Shown here piece by piece: positions 33,306-44,462 of a stretch of DNA of 64,000 bases. The notes under the pieces are model-generated. The model did no database searches, was not told where the DNA came from, and worked only from the letters and a program-made list of their open reading frames with translations. The translations under genes and the position numbers were made by a program. Origin of the DNA: Marvania coccoides (taxonomy: Eukaryota; Chlorophyta; Trebouxiophyceae; Chlorellales; Chlorellaceae); contig OY978100.1 of the NCBI GenBank assembly GCA_963854735.1, positions 1,302,001 to 1,366,000 of the forward strand, in the 5' to 3' direction. Every line of letters starts with the position of its first letter. The first letter of the stretch is position 1.

Positions 33306-34709
33306 TCACCACAGCTGGAAGCGCTCCTCGTCCAGCGGAATCATCACCTCGTTTCGCCTGAACGGCGGGAGCGTGCCTGGGTCGTTCCACCTCGCCAGCA
33401 CCCAATTCTTCGCCGCTTTTCCATTTCCATCTCCCGCCGCCGCCAACACCGGCAGCCCGTCTGCTGCCACCAGGCGCTCCAGCTCGGCAGCTTTCCGAGC
33501 GCCGTCCACGTCAGTTGCTATCCCGCTGAAGGTCGCAACCGCAAACAGCCCGCCGGGGCGCTCCTTCACCTCCACCGCAGCGCTGATCGGTTTCGGCGCC
33601 TTCTCCGCGGTTGCCCCGCCCCCAATGTAAAATTCCATGCGGTCGGTGGTACTGTAGACAGGCGTGGTCATCGCCATGCGCTGTGAATCCGCGTTCTTTC
33701 CAAAAATGTACCCCGCCAGAACGCCAAAAGCGCCCATGCCGCCCGACACCTCGGGCCGATCGTAGCCCGCTTCCGCCACCAGGAAGGGGTCGTACCGCCT
33801 CACCTCGTACTGTGCTTTCTTTTTAATGACGGTGTACGGCGGCGACTCTAGCCCCAGCGGCACCCTTCGAAGGTCTCCCACCTGGCTCATCATGTGGCTG
33901 AAAGCCTCCAGGCTGAAGAACGCCTGGTTTTCCACCGCGTCCCAGGTGTCGGCGTGGGAGCAGAACTTGCCGGTGGCGGGGTTCACACCCATGATGCTGC
34001 AAAATTATGTGTACCAAGAAAAAGGAAGGGAGAGTTATAAAAATATAATTATAAAAATATAATACAATATTATTCAACAGAGAAGGGTAATATACCCTTA
34101 TAACTTTTTGCTCTGCATTACGTGGGTTATTTGTTACCTGGTGCCTGTGAATTTGAGCACGGGGTTCCAGACTCGCTGGAGGGCTGGCAGGCGCACAAAA
34201 GTTGGCGCCATTGTCATCGACCACCGAGTGGTGATCTCCATGGGCCCAGACTGCATGATGCCCAGCAGCGTGAACGTGGGATCGAAAATGGTCTTCAAGA
34301 AGGCAATGTTCAGGAGGTAACCTGAGCCCAAGGACCAAAAATAAAAACGAGTTCCTCTGCGGTGAATATTTATTGGGGGTTTGAAAGAATGTTAACTAGT
34401 ATGGTTCTTCTTACCTGTCAAGCTGGTGTGGCGGGTTATGGGGTCTTCGAACATGACGTTGGGTTCGTACATGGAGGCGTCGATGCCTTGGTCGTCAAAG
34501 AGGTGGGGAAGGTCAGCTTTTAAAAATTCAATCTGGCTGGAGAGGTCCAGGGGAGAGGAGGTTTTCTCCGCAGCGTTCTGGGTCGTCTGAACAGCGCGTA
34601 CGCTAACGGTTCGGAGAGGCGCAGGTCTCTGCACCTGGCACTTCCTCCCACCAGTTGATTTAATATGCGGAGCAGTGCTCTGCACCACGTGGACTGTGGC
34701 AGCGCGCAT
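33306..34709 (-). CDS. Plastid DUF2358-SOUL heme-binding family protein
   Basis: Exons 34709-34415, 34321-34138 and 33996-33306 give 389 aa. The N-terminus (MRAATVHVVQSTAPHIKSTGG) resembles a plastid transit peptide. A DUF2358 domain follows (FLKADLPHLFDDQGIDAS, MFEDPITRHTSLTG, ITTRWSM), then a SOUL domain (YTVIKKKAQYEVRRYDPFLVAE, GYIFGKNADSQRMAMTTPV, FRRNEVMIPL). The same two-domain order occurs in a plant plastid family that includes Arabidopsis HBP5-type proteins, which bind tetrapyrroles or sit in plastoglobules. Its start codon is only 161 nt from that of the divergent CRM gene. Confidence 0.9.
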
Positions 34710-34870
34710 TGTGTTTGGCTTGCAAAATGTAGTTTATTACATAAACAAATCAGGCGGACACCGAGTTTGACGACTTTCTGGCTGAAATTTGAACTTCCCG
34801 AAGTTCGTTTTGGACTGCTTTCGCAATCAATCCCCAGAAAATAGATTGCATAAAAAATAAATAAATCATT
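34710..34870. promoter_or_regulatory. Probable bidirectional promoter, SOUL / CRM genes
   Basis: Only 161 nt separate the two divergent start codons, and both products are probably plastid-targeted. Promoter and leaders of both genes must lie here or overlap the coding ends. Core motifs were not identified. Confidence 0.5.
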
Positions 34871-35505
34871 ATGATGATAGCGAACATCACCATAGGGCTG
34901 CGGCAGCCCCCTCGGAATTTTTCAGTTCCACACATGCAAGTAGTCCCAAGAAGGCATTTCCTAACAATAGCTGCTGGACTCCAGCGTCCATTGACGTCAG
35001 GGGAGCGGAAAGAAAAGCGGGCGACGGCGGCGCGCCTCGGTAAAGATATTGTTTTGATTCAGCTGGGGAACAAAGGCGTCACGCCGGCATTCCTGGAGGG
35101 CCTGGGCTCTGCACTTGCTGCCAACGAGCTGGTCAAGGCAAGCACTTTTTTGCATTGTACTCATGAAACAAGAAATACTTCCCTGTCTCAATACATTGTA
35201 TTTCACCCTCCAATTTTTTCTTCTTCCCAAACACCGTGCAGGTACGCGTTGGCAGCGACGTTGAGATGGCGGAAGCAGGCGAGGAACTGGCGGAAGCGGC
35301 AGACTGCGTAGTGGTGCACAAGATAGGGCGGGTGCTGACGCTGTACCGTGATAAATCATTGGCCTGCGTTGCCGCTGATGGCACCGGCGAGGCAGAAATC
35401 GATCCTCTAGACTTGGGGGAGGATAAAAAGAAGAGGAAGAAGAGGAGGCCCCCGGTGGTGAGAGAGGGTCCACCGCCGCCGCCTGAGTTCACCGTCATAA
35501 ACTGA
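34871..35505 (+). CDS. CRM (YhbY-type) RNA-binding domain protein, probably plastid
   Basis: Exons 34871-35137 and 35242-35505 give 176 aa. The CRM fold is seen in LTSGERKEKRATAARLG, VLIQLGNKGVTPAFLEGL (the GxxG-like loop), ALAANELVKVRVG, and VVHKIGRVLTLYR. CRM proteins act in plastid group II intron splicing or ribosome assembly; a single-domain protein of this size resembles YhbY. The first 45 residues (MMIANITIGLRQPPRN onward) could be a transit peptide. A Lys/Arg tail and a Pro stretch end the protein. The intron has a GC donor (AAG|GCAAGC); failure to splice would break the conserved ELVK-VRVG segment. Confidence 0.88.
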
Positions 35506-36360
35506 GCTGTGGTAAAAAAAAATCTGTTTACATTACATTACATTAAATCTTTCTGCCGCGAAGAAAATAAGGTCATGCATAGAAAGGAATGGTGGGGCAT
35601 GCAATCAACGCAACAATCACGCGCATGCACGGGGCCCGCGCTTAGAAAATAGAATCGTTGCATCCGAAAATGGCTGTGCGGTAGAAGGTGAAGCATGAAG
35701 CCGAGGAAAACGAAAAAATTTGAAACTATTTCCATAATGGGAAGAGAAAAAAAAATACTCGATTCTGCAGTTGGGCTGATTTCATAAAATGAATAGACAT
35801 GTGCCAATTTATTGGCACGGAAAGCCTAACTGTGGTGGAAAAGTAGAGAACGGCGAGACTGAAGAAAACAAGGGAGGGGGGCAAAGAGAGCAGGAAGAAA
35901 ATAAATCATTCACTGTACTGTGCTGTATTGGAGAGGAGCATAGCTGTTAGCTGGCATTATTTATAAAACGAGCGCTCAAGAATCCAGCAAGCAAAACGAG
36001 TAAAATATTTCTTGAAACGAAGATCCAGCAATGAAAAACACCAGCAGGGTCTCTAAACAAAGGGGTGTGGATGAATTGTCAAGGAGCAGAAAGACAGAAG
36101 CAAAGAAACTACCGTATAATATAGTGGGGTGGGAGGGGGGTCTTTATCAACTAATGCGCCAAAAAGAAGATCAATTCTCGGGATTCTTTCCAATTAAGTT
36201 TCATGAGCTGCCTGCTGGAGGGCTGCCCGCGTCAGAAATGACTGATTGGCGGGACATGCCCCCTGGGAGTGCAGGGGACGGGGGAGGAAAGAAAAAAGGG
36301 AAAAAAGAAAGAGCGGGAAGGAAAAAGCACGCACTGCCGCCTGGCCGAACCTCGCCCTTA
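35506..36360. other. Convergent intergenic region, CRM / UBP1-like
   Basis: AT-rich in its first half, then purine-rich tracts up to the UBP1-like stop codon. The plus-strand frame from 36031 continues into the antisense of the next gene and is not a gene. Confidence 0.4.
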
Positions 36361-37959
36361 TCACTGAGATTGCTGGCCGGGGAAGAACATCTGGCCCATG
36401 CCGCCGTAGGTGGGCATCGCGTATGCCCCGTTGCCGGCGCTGTAGACCCCGTTTCCTCCGGCGTACAGGTGCTCCAGGGGCATCACACCACCCAGGCCGT
36501 CCTGACCGCCGCCCTGCATCTGCACGCCCTGCTGCAGCACGCCAGCGCCGCCTGCAGACGCCATCGGCATCCCCATCACGCTGCCCGCCATGAAGTTGCC
36601 CATCTGGGGCGGCATCAGCCCGCCCCCGCCCCCGCCCTGCTGCACTGCCAGCGGGCCGATGCCCGCCGCCGCCGCCAGCATGAGGCTGGTCTGCATGCCG
36701 CTGGGCGGGGAGTTGGGGTGGCGCCCCCAGCTGCACTTGACTGCCTTGCCGCCCAGCATCACGCCGTTCATCGCCAGGATCGCGCGCACCGCGTCCTCGT
36801 GCATCTTGTACCGCACGAATCCGAAGGCGCCCTTGCGGTGCAGCTTCATCTCAGCCAGCGGGCCAAAGGCGGCGAACGACCGCCGCACCTCAGCGTCCGT
36901 CAGCGCGGTGCTCAAGTTGCCGACGTACACGTTGGTGTTGGTGGGGTCGGTGCGGTCGATGGCGGAGGGTTCCATGGGCAGGGGGGTGTCGGTTTTGTGC
37001 TGCGCCCACCCGCAGCGCACCCTCCGGGGACCGACGAACTGGCCGTGCATCGACGCGATGGCGGCCTCCGCCTCTTCTACAGAGACGAAGGACACGAAGC
37101 CGTACCCCCTGGACCTGCCGGTAGCGTGGTCCCATTGCACGCGCGCGTCGGTGCAGCCGCGGCACGCCTGGAAGGCGCCCAGGAGCATGGCGTCGGTGAC
37201 GTCGGGGGCCAGGTCGCCCACGAAGACGTGGACGTGGTTGCCCAGCTCCTCTTGCTACGTAATTTTGGGGGAAATAGAAATGGAAAGAAGGAATAAGAAC
37301 GCAAACAATATATGAAAAGGAATTGTTCTAAAGTAGAGTAGAGATATATATTTATATAAACAAAAATGGCTTGAACAGGTTTAAAAATGGCAAGGGAAAA
37401 TTGCAAAAGGCATAAAAACACCAAATAAACTGACCTGCTCTTTCAAAAATGCCCAGTTGATGCGCATTTCTGTGCCGTAGAGCATCGTTTTGTTCACAGC
37501 GTCCAGGGCTGTCTGCGCAAACGGCTGGTCAGTGAACTTGGCGAAGCCGTAGCCCGCCGACACCCCGGTGGCCTTGTCCTTGATCACCTTGAGCTCGGTG
37601 ATGCCACCCAGCCCCGCAAACACCTCCCTCAGGTGCACCTCGGTCACAAAAGGATGCAGATTGCCTAGGTAGAGGGTGCGGTTGCGGGCGGATGAGCTGG
37701 TGGCGGAGCCAGAGGCGGTGGCGGATACGATGGAGCCCCCTGCGCCGGCGCCCAAGCTGCTGGCGGAGCTCACGGAGAGGAGGCCGTTGGATGCTTCGAG
37801 GAGGTGGTGGGGGTTGCTGTCAATTGCTGGGGCTGTGCCGTTGGAGGTCGCCGAAGGGACTGCGCCCGCCAGCTGCACCGTCTCCTGGTCAGGGAGCGTC
37901 AGTGGCTTGATCGGGGCGGTTCCAGCAGCCCCAGGCTGATCCTGCTGCGGTGAGGTCAT
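36361..37959 (-). CDS. UBP1: UBP1/TIA-1-like RNA-binding protein with three RRMs
   Basis: Exons 37959-37435 and 37254-36361 give 472 aa. After a low-complexity N-terminus there are three RRMs: RTLYLGNLHPFVTE with GYGFAKF; HVFVGDLAPDVTD with GRSRGYGFVSF; and NVYVGNLSTALTD with GAFGFVRY. The arrangement and the GDL-PDVTDAML and KCSWG segments match plant UBP1/RBP45-47 and animal TIA-1, which bind U-rich RNA in splicing and stress granules. The C-terminus is Gly/Met/Gln-rich and probably disordered (MGNFMAGSVMGMPMA). The intron joins exons in phase 0 at EQ|QEELGNHVHVF. Confidence 0.92.
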
Positions 37960-38691
37960 ACTGCCTACTTCGCGCGAAACTATGTATTGATGCCGCTAAA
38001 GGCTGGAAAAAGAGCAAGCGTGGGCCTGAGATGCCCAGGACTCCACTCAGATGTGTCTCTTGAACAAAAATGAAACCACTAGAGCGTCAGCCGGAAAGGG
38101 TTTTTGTCAGTTCCGCTCCTCTTACTATCTAGCAGCGATGGAAACGACGTATCGCGCGTTAACCCTGGCCAGGCTTGAATAATTTTGGTCTGCGTGAACA
38201 CAAGAGGATGACATGAGCCAAATTAAGTTCGCCAGGAGACGCGATGGGGGCTTCCTCTCAATCATATATGCAAATACAAACAAAAAGTCCCTCTTTTGTC
38301 GCACCTGGGGGCTTAATCACAGCTCAGATGGCGTCAACGATGCGATTTTTGAGTTGAATTTAATAATGGTCCCGCAGAGCTCTCTCTAAAGCCGTCGCCC
38401 TCTTGCGGCGCTTAACACACAAAAGAAAAAATAATATAAATAAAATCCAAGGAGAGAGGTGGGGGAAAAAATCTGACAAGAACGGCGTACCAGCGTTGCA
38501 TACACGCAGCCTTTTTTTTTGAGGCAGACTTTTTCACGTCATCGCGACCAAAGTCTCCCCAACTTCATTCAACCCAGCATCTGTCAACAGCGTTTTTAAA
38601 TGCTCAGATTTACTAGCTTTACATTCGTTTCTTTGCCGTGCGGCATTTGTATTCGAAGGAGACCAATATTATTTCATGTCTTTCATTCTTC
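37960..38691. other. Intergenic region upstream of UBP1-like
   Basis: AT-rich, with no long coding-like frame. It contains the UBP1-like promoter and the 3' end of the nucleotide-sugar transporter. Confidence 0.4.
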
Positions 38692-40233
38692 TCATCTTGG
38701 CAGCGTGGCGGGCTGCAGCAGCGGCATGTTGATGCCCTCCCCTTCTTGTGCCGCTGCCAAAAACTCGCCCGCGCTCTGCACCCTGGACAAGCTCAGGTGG
38801 TCCATCGAGGGGGACACCGTCAGTCGCGGTTGGCTCTTCTTGTCCGTGCCCTTGCCTGTCCCTGCACAATAGTTACATCCAATCAAATCGTCAGCATGCT
38901 GCCGCAAAAGAAACTTCCACCAGCCCTCTATCATAATACATAAACTCACCCATGGTGAAGAAGAGGTGCATGGAGATGAAGACAATGGACACGCCGATGC
39001 AGAAGTTGAGCGTGAGGGCGTGGCCAAACAGCAGGGCGCTCATGAGGCCAGTGAAGATCGTGGCTATAGTGGAGGAGTATTTCTTTAGTATAGTGTCGGC
39101 AAACTTGAAGAAAAACGACGACAGGATGCCCTGCAGCGCGTTGTTCACCACCAGCAGCACCGTCACCCCCCTGAACCCCGTCAGAATGTTGCCCCCCACG
39201 GGGAGTCCCCCCACCGCCATGGTCAGCGCCAGTCCAATCAGGTTGAAGCAGGCGCCGTAAAAGTATAGAAAGAAGTTCTGCAGCAGCACGCTGGTCTCCA
39301 TGTGCCGCTTCAGCGCGAACTCGTTGTAGACGGACGCCAGCGAAGGAATGGTGATGGAGCCAAAGGTGTAGGCGATGGCGGCCGGCGCCAGCACGTCGCC
39401 CCCGAACCCCCCTGAGCTGCAGTAGTTGAGCTGGTTGACGGTGATGCCCGCCACCAGCAGGAAGAGCGCCTCCCACTGGTGCACGGTGAATGTTCGCCGC
39501 AGGACGGAGCGCATGAGCAGCGCAATGACGATGATCTTGAGGTTCGACAGCATCTTGGCGGTGGTGGGCTTGAAGTACAGCTGCATGGCGAACTTGAGGT
39601 AATTGTTGACGGCGTACAGGGCTGCGGGGACGACGAGCAGGCGGTTGTGGGAGGCGTCGCGGCCAAAGGAGGCGAGGCTGCGATACAGCGGCGGCCCGGG
39701 GCGGCCGCTGCCGTACAGGACTAGTGTGCCCAGGGCAAAGACGGTCTTAACCACCTCAACCAGCAGGTTGACGCTGATGGGGCTGAAGGCGAACTTGCCT
39801 TGGTCGTCCTTGGCCATGTGCACCAGGACGGGGGCCAAGCCTGAGAGGGAGAGGGGGGTGAAGCAAAGGAAGGGTGAGGAGGGCGTGATCGAGGGCATTA
39901 CCAGGCGGGATTTGTGGGCAAACACACTCAGCGTGCACTTCATTATGGCTCGATCAGTTTTATTGGCTCACCGATCAAAAAGCAGTCCCCGCAGACGAGC
40001 CATATCTTCCAGGCGTTCCCTCGCAGTGCTGGTGGTCGAGCCCTGGTGGTGTCATAAGCCGCAAATGAGACGCTCTGATGGAAAAGGAGACGACAAGTGA
40101 GCAGTTCATCATAGCTTAAAATTCACCTGAAATAGCGACCCAGACCTACCGCAGGGCTCCGCACTTTTGGTGCCTGGACCGATGGGCTTCCATATCGTTC
40201 CAAATGCGGTGTTCCGTTTGCCCGGCTGGTCAT
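38692..40233 (-). CDS. Nucleotide-sugar transporter (SLC35A / CMP-sialate transporter-like)
   Basis: Exons 40233-40150, 40074-39972, 39840-38950 and 38861-38692 give 415 aa. About ten hydrophobic helices start with WKIWLVCGDCFLIGLAPVLVHMA. Family motifs are FSPISVNLLVEVVKTVFAL, ALYAVNNYLKFAMQLYFKPTTAKMLSNLKI (the Asn-rich loop before the TAKxL..LK signature), and NNALQGILSSFFFKFADTILKKYSS. Such proteins import nucleotide sugars into the Golgi for glycan synthesis; the substrate is not predictable. The N-terminal 50 residues and C-terminal 57 are hydrophilic. The first junction (GCG|GTAGGT) was chosen for phase; a longer first exon would break the frame. Confidence 0.88.
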
Positions 40234-40933
40234 AATTTAATCCAAAATGTCAGTTTCCTTCCTTCTGCTCGTTTACTGCTCAAATCCAGCGCTAGCACAG
40301 AGCATAACCATGATCGAGAAGGTCTCAAAGGCGTTCGATATCGAATAGAAGCTGCCTATTAAATCTAAAGTCAAATTGAATACAAGAAGAGGCTATTCGA
40401 AGAGAAGCAGCAGCATGGGGGCGGATGATGCCTGTAGGAACTAATAGAACATGTAAAAACAAATAAAAAATGACATTGATCGAGCCAGATCGTTCTTGCT
40501 TGCTTTCCTGTTTGCAGACTGCAGCCAACATGATAGTGTAAGAAACCTGAATGAATGATGACGTACAGCCTATATATCACTGTCCCCCGACCTGAATGAG
40601 AGCCGTTCATCCACGCGCTCAGTCCTGAGGCCTCACAGCGTTCACGAAGCCCCCATATAAAAATTACCGCCGCTATTCGCTGCTCGCAACTCCAGCCCTG
40701 CAGGGAGCTCTTTTGATGAATAATTTCTCTGCATTGTGAGATTAAATCCCTGTACATTCAGTTTATTCTGTTTCCTCCTCCGAGCCTCCTTGACCTCATG
40801 GAGGAAAGAAAGGCATAAAAAAGTGAACAGCAAAGTCTGACAGAAATCACCATGGAGCGCCTCAAGGCCCTCTCCCGTGTCTTAAGAACGATTCTAAACC
40901 CTTCTGTGCGCCCTCCCTTGCCCATACAACCCA
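40234..40933. other. Intergenic region between the nucleotide-sugar transporter and SERRATE
   Basis: It holds the transporter promoter and the SERRATE 3' end. Overlapping minus frames at 40325-40833 lack similarity and splice context and are not called. Confidence 0.4.
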
Positions 40934-43022
40934 CTACAGGTCTCCATAGTCCAATACTTGCCGGTTGTTGCGAGGAGCATCCAAGTCGTAATACTGTGCG
41001 TCAGGCGCAGCAGCACCCACCATCAGGGGCCCTGCGAACCCACCGCGCCCGCCTCCGCGGCCCCCTCGCCCTCCCCTCATTCCACGGCCGCCCCTGCCAC
41101 CGCCTCCCATTCCCATCATCATTTCCATACCCATGGGGGCCATGATCATGGGGCCCATGCCTCCTCCCGCAGGAATGATCACTGGGCCCCCCATCATGCC
41201 CATCATAGAGGGGTCCATCACCATCATTGGGCCGCCGCCGACCATCATCTGTCCTCCGCCCCGAGGCACGCCACGGCCGCCACGACCGCCCCCCATGCGA
41301 CCTCCGCCCATGTGGCCACGGCCCCCGTCGAATCCGAACCTCCCCGCGCCCCCGGCGCCGTAGCTTTTCTTTTCCTCTTCCCTCGCCGACCGGAAGTTGT
41401 CGAAGAAGATGTCGTCGCGGATGCGCTCGCGCTGCTCCTCCACCACGTGGCCGTGCTTGTTGCGGATGTGCTTGAGCACAAACTCCCGCGACACGAACAT
41501 CTTCTGGCTCAGCCGGTTGCCCCACTTTTTGTCATCGTGCTTGATCACTTGGCGGTCAATGAACTCGTCAATCTCGTGCTCCATGCGGTCCACCTGCAGC
41601 AGGCGGCCCAAGGGGTCGCCACCCTCGCACCGCTCGCGCCACCGCTTCACCACGCGGTCGTCGTACACCCGCCGAGCCCGCTCAAGGTCGACAGGCGTCA
41701 CAAGCGACGTCGCAGCCACACCACCACCAGCAGCAGCAGCAGCAGTGGGAGCAGCAGCGTCACCATCTGCTGCCGCACCCTCGCCCTCTTTTGGCTCCTC
41801 TCCCTCCCCACCACTAGAAGCAGCAGCAGCGGCGGCTGCTGTGCCTTCCGCTGCGTCGGCGTCGCCGCCGCCGCTGGCTGTTGGGGCTGCTGCTGTTGCT
41901 GCTGGAGCTCCTTCCACGCCGGGTCGCTCCTCTGGACGGACCGTCCTGCGGGCGGTGGCCCTCGCCTGGTCGTCAGGCCCCCCAAATTCTTTACCGCCGT
42001 AGTAATCAACGCCGTGAACTACCCACAGGTACCGCAGCAGCGAGTCCAGAGCCTCCACGCGCCCCTTGGCGCCCAGCACGACGTCTGCCTCCTCCTCCGC
42101 CGCCTCCGCCGCCTTCAGCCGCTCCTCTTTCTCCTCGCCGCTGGGCTCCTCCTCGCCGGCGTTAATAACAGCCGTCAGCGAAGGCACCAGCGGGTTATCC
42201 ACCACCCCGCGCTCCCCATCTAGGGTCCTGGCCAGGCGACGCGCTAGCGGCAGGTCAGCAGCCACCACTCCGTCCTCCCAGGCAATCGCCGGGGCCTTGG
42301 GGGCAGCAGCGCCCATCGCAGCGCCACCGCCAGCCTCAGGCAGCGCCTCCGGCGCCAGCCCCAGCGGCCCGGGCGGGCACAGGTCCGCGTCGGGTGCCGC
42401 GCCCTCTGCGAGCTTCGCTGCTGCCTCCCGGACAGCGGCGTTGCGGGCGTCCACCAACGGAGCAATTTCACGAGGATCGTACAGCTTGCGCAGCTCCGGG
42501 TCGGCCTTTTTCTGCTCAAACTCGGCGCGCAACTCGTTGCCCCAGAAATCCGCCAGGTAGCGATCGTACTCGGCCTTGGCGCCGTCGGGGGTGACTGAGT
42601 CGGGGAGCTGCGCCATGAACTGGCGGAAGTTTATGGGCTGCTTGGGTTGACCAGGAGTGGGCTGGGCGTGGCGCGCGTCGGGTGCGCCGCTGCAGAAAGA
42701 GAGAAGGACGAAAACCGGGAGAGAAAATGAGCAAGGAACGTCGAAATTGAAGACGGAGAAAAACAAACCCCGGAAATTATCAGCAAAGCAAATTTAAAAC
42801 TGCGGCGTGAGAGGCGAGGGGGGCTTTTGAATGGCGCATGTAGGTTGGCTGTTCTTACTGGTCCTGGAAGTCGTCCTCCCTGCGGAAGCGCTTTGAGGGC
42901 GGCGGCGGGGAGCGGCGGTAGCCGGGAGGCGACCTGCTGCGACGGCGAAATCTGTCGGTCCCGCCGCCATGGAAGCGCCTGTCATCCCCACGGTGCGGCG
43001 GAGATCCGCGACGCCTGTCCAT
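40934..43022 (-). CDS. SE: SERRATE/ARS2 homologue, nuclear RNA-processing scaffold
   Basis: Exons 43022-42859 and 42689-40934 give 639 aa. SE/ARS2 links the cap-binding complex to microRNA and mRNA processing. The N-terminus is Arg/Ser-rich (MDRRRGSPPHRG). NFRQFMAQLPDSVTP with YLADFWGNELRAEF starts the conserved core; LDSLLRYLWVVHGVDYYGG and WGNRLSQKMFVSREFVLKHIRNKH follow; a Gly/Met-rich tail ends with YYDLDAPRNNRQVLDYGDL, like the plant C-terminus. The segment before HIRNKH lacks the Cys pair that makes this a C2H2 finger in Arabidopsis SE. The middle has Ala/Glu/Gly low-complexity inserts. Confidence 0.93.
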
Positions 43023-43434
43023 GTCTGTGCCTGAGTTGATGAAGATCTTGAAAATCGGTGTGGGTGTGCGGCGGACACCAGTCTGCAGACCCCAGGCTGG
43101 CGCTGCATCACAAAAGCGATGTCCATGGCACTGTCAGAATGATCAGACACAGGCGTTGCAAGCACACGATGCTACGACCTTTAAATCAAATCAAATAAAG
43201 ATGGAGCTCGCGCACAAGGGGCGGCTCTTCTGCCCAGATGGATCACGCACCTGATGAAGAAAATTTTAATGAAAAAAATATGCTGAACATCTTGCGGAAC
43301 ACGACGTTGAGCGAGTTTTTAAAAGAAATTTCGTTTTTTTTTTGTGTTTTGAAGCAGTTTTGGCCTCATTTATCGAGACACGTTTGAATTCCTATTCAAT
43401 CTACATTTTACATTTGAGCAGCCAGCCGCCCACC
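43023..43434. other. Divergent intergenic region, SERRATE / DRE2
   Basis: A 412-nt spacer between opposite start codons, presumed to hold both promoters. No motif assigned. Confidence 0.4.
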
Positions 43435-44199
43435 ATGCCCACAGTCCTGATTCTCGCGGCTTCCAGAGTAGCTCCCATCGAGCAGCTCACCGCGCTGCCC
43501 TCGCTGGCCGAGGTCCAGCTGAACGAGGCCACCATCGTCACTGGGTCCGGAACCCTGACCCCGCAAGACCTCGCAGGCGCCCCTCGGTTCGACTTGGCCG
43601 TTTCCACTGGCCCGTCTGGCCACCACTCTGTGGCCCTGCTCGGCACAATCAGCGCAGCGCTGGCCCCGGGGGGCAAGCTCGTAGTCCACGAGACGCCATC
43701 CGACGCCGCGACGCTGCAGAAGAACCTCATCTTGAGCGGTTTTGCCTCCCCCGCCCCGCTGCCCTCCGGCTCCGGCCTTTCAGCCTCCAAGCCCGCCTGG
43801 GAAACCGGCGCCAAGGCCGCCATCACCCTCAAACCCAAGGCCGCGCCTAAGAAGACGTGGACGCTGGCGGCAGACGACGAAGACGACGAGCTGCTGGGCG
43901 AAGACGAGCTCCTCACAGAGGAAGACCTGGCGAGGCCCGCTGCGCCTGCTGCCAACGACGACTGCGAAGTGGGTGCCAGCGGAAAGAAGGCCTGCGACAA
44001 CTGCACGTGCGGGCGGGCCGACGGCGAGGAGCGCAAGCTGACGAAGGAGATGGTCGAGAATCCAACATCGGGGTGCGGCAGCTGCGCCATGGGGGACGCC
44101 TTTCGGTGCTCGGGGTGCCCCTACAGGGGGCTCCCTGCGTTCGAGATGGGCAAGCGCATCGAGCTGCCCGCCGACTTCTTGCTGGCAGACCTGGAATGA
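43435..44199 (+). CDS. DRE2: Anamorsin/DRE2, cytosolic iron-sulfur assembly protein
   Basis: A single exon encodes 254 aa. DRE2 passes electrons from the flavoprotein TAH18/NDOR1 to the cytosolic Fe-S assembly machinery. The N-terminal half is a degenerate methyltransferase-like domain ([20 protein letters not shown]). An acidic linker ([21 protein letters not shown]) leads to the two C-terminal cluster motifs: [16 protein letters not shown] (CxnCx2CxC, 2Fe-2S) and [15 protein letters not shown] (Cx2Cx7Cx2C), then [15 protein letters not shown]. All cluster Cys are present. The ATG at 43435 follows a caccATG context; earlier frames lack another ATG before the conserved start. Confidence 0.97.
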   Translation: MPTVLILAASRVAPIEQLTALPSLAEVQLNEATIVTGSGTLTPQDLAGAPRFDLAVSTGPSGHHSVALLGTISAALAPGGKLVVHETPSDAATLQKNLILSGFASPAPLPSGSGLSASKPAWETGAKAAITLKPKAAPKKTWTLAADDEDDELLGEDELLTEEDLARPAAPAANDDCEVGASGKKACDNCTCGRADGEERKLTKEMVENPTSGCGSCAMGDAFRCSGCPYRGLPAFEMGKRIELPADFLLADLE

Positions 44200-44462
44200 G
44201 ATATAATTGGAGGAAGAGGAGGAGGAGGAAGGTGGGCAATGTTCTGGCTTCCCTCCCTACTCTGAGTAATAATAAATAGCAAAAAATGTACCTTCAATTC
44301 CGTGTTTTCTCCCCCTTTTAATTTAAGCAGTAGCCTTTTCAATGGACGCAGCAATGTGTATATGCGATACGTAGTCACCAGCCCACATTTTGTAATGCCG
44401 ATGTATTTTTTACACGAAATATTTGTCCCCAGTCAGTCAAAAAATGCATTTTTCAAAATTTC

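Noticed and set aside
36031..37296. A 421-codon plus-strand frame
   Set aside because: Antisense of the UBP1-like RRM exon; composition is the mirror of its GC-rich codons.
40958..42223. A 421-codon plus-strand His/Ala/Pro-rich frame
   Set aside because: Antisense of SERRATE, whose minus-strand protein is well conserved.
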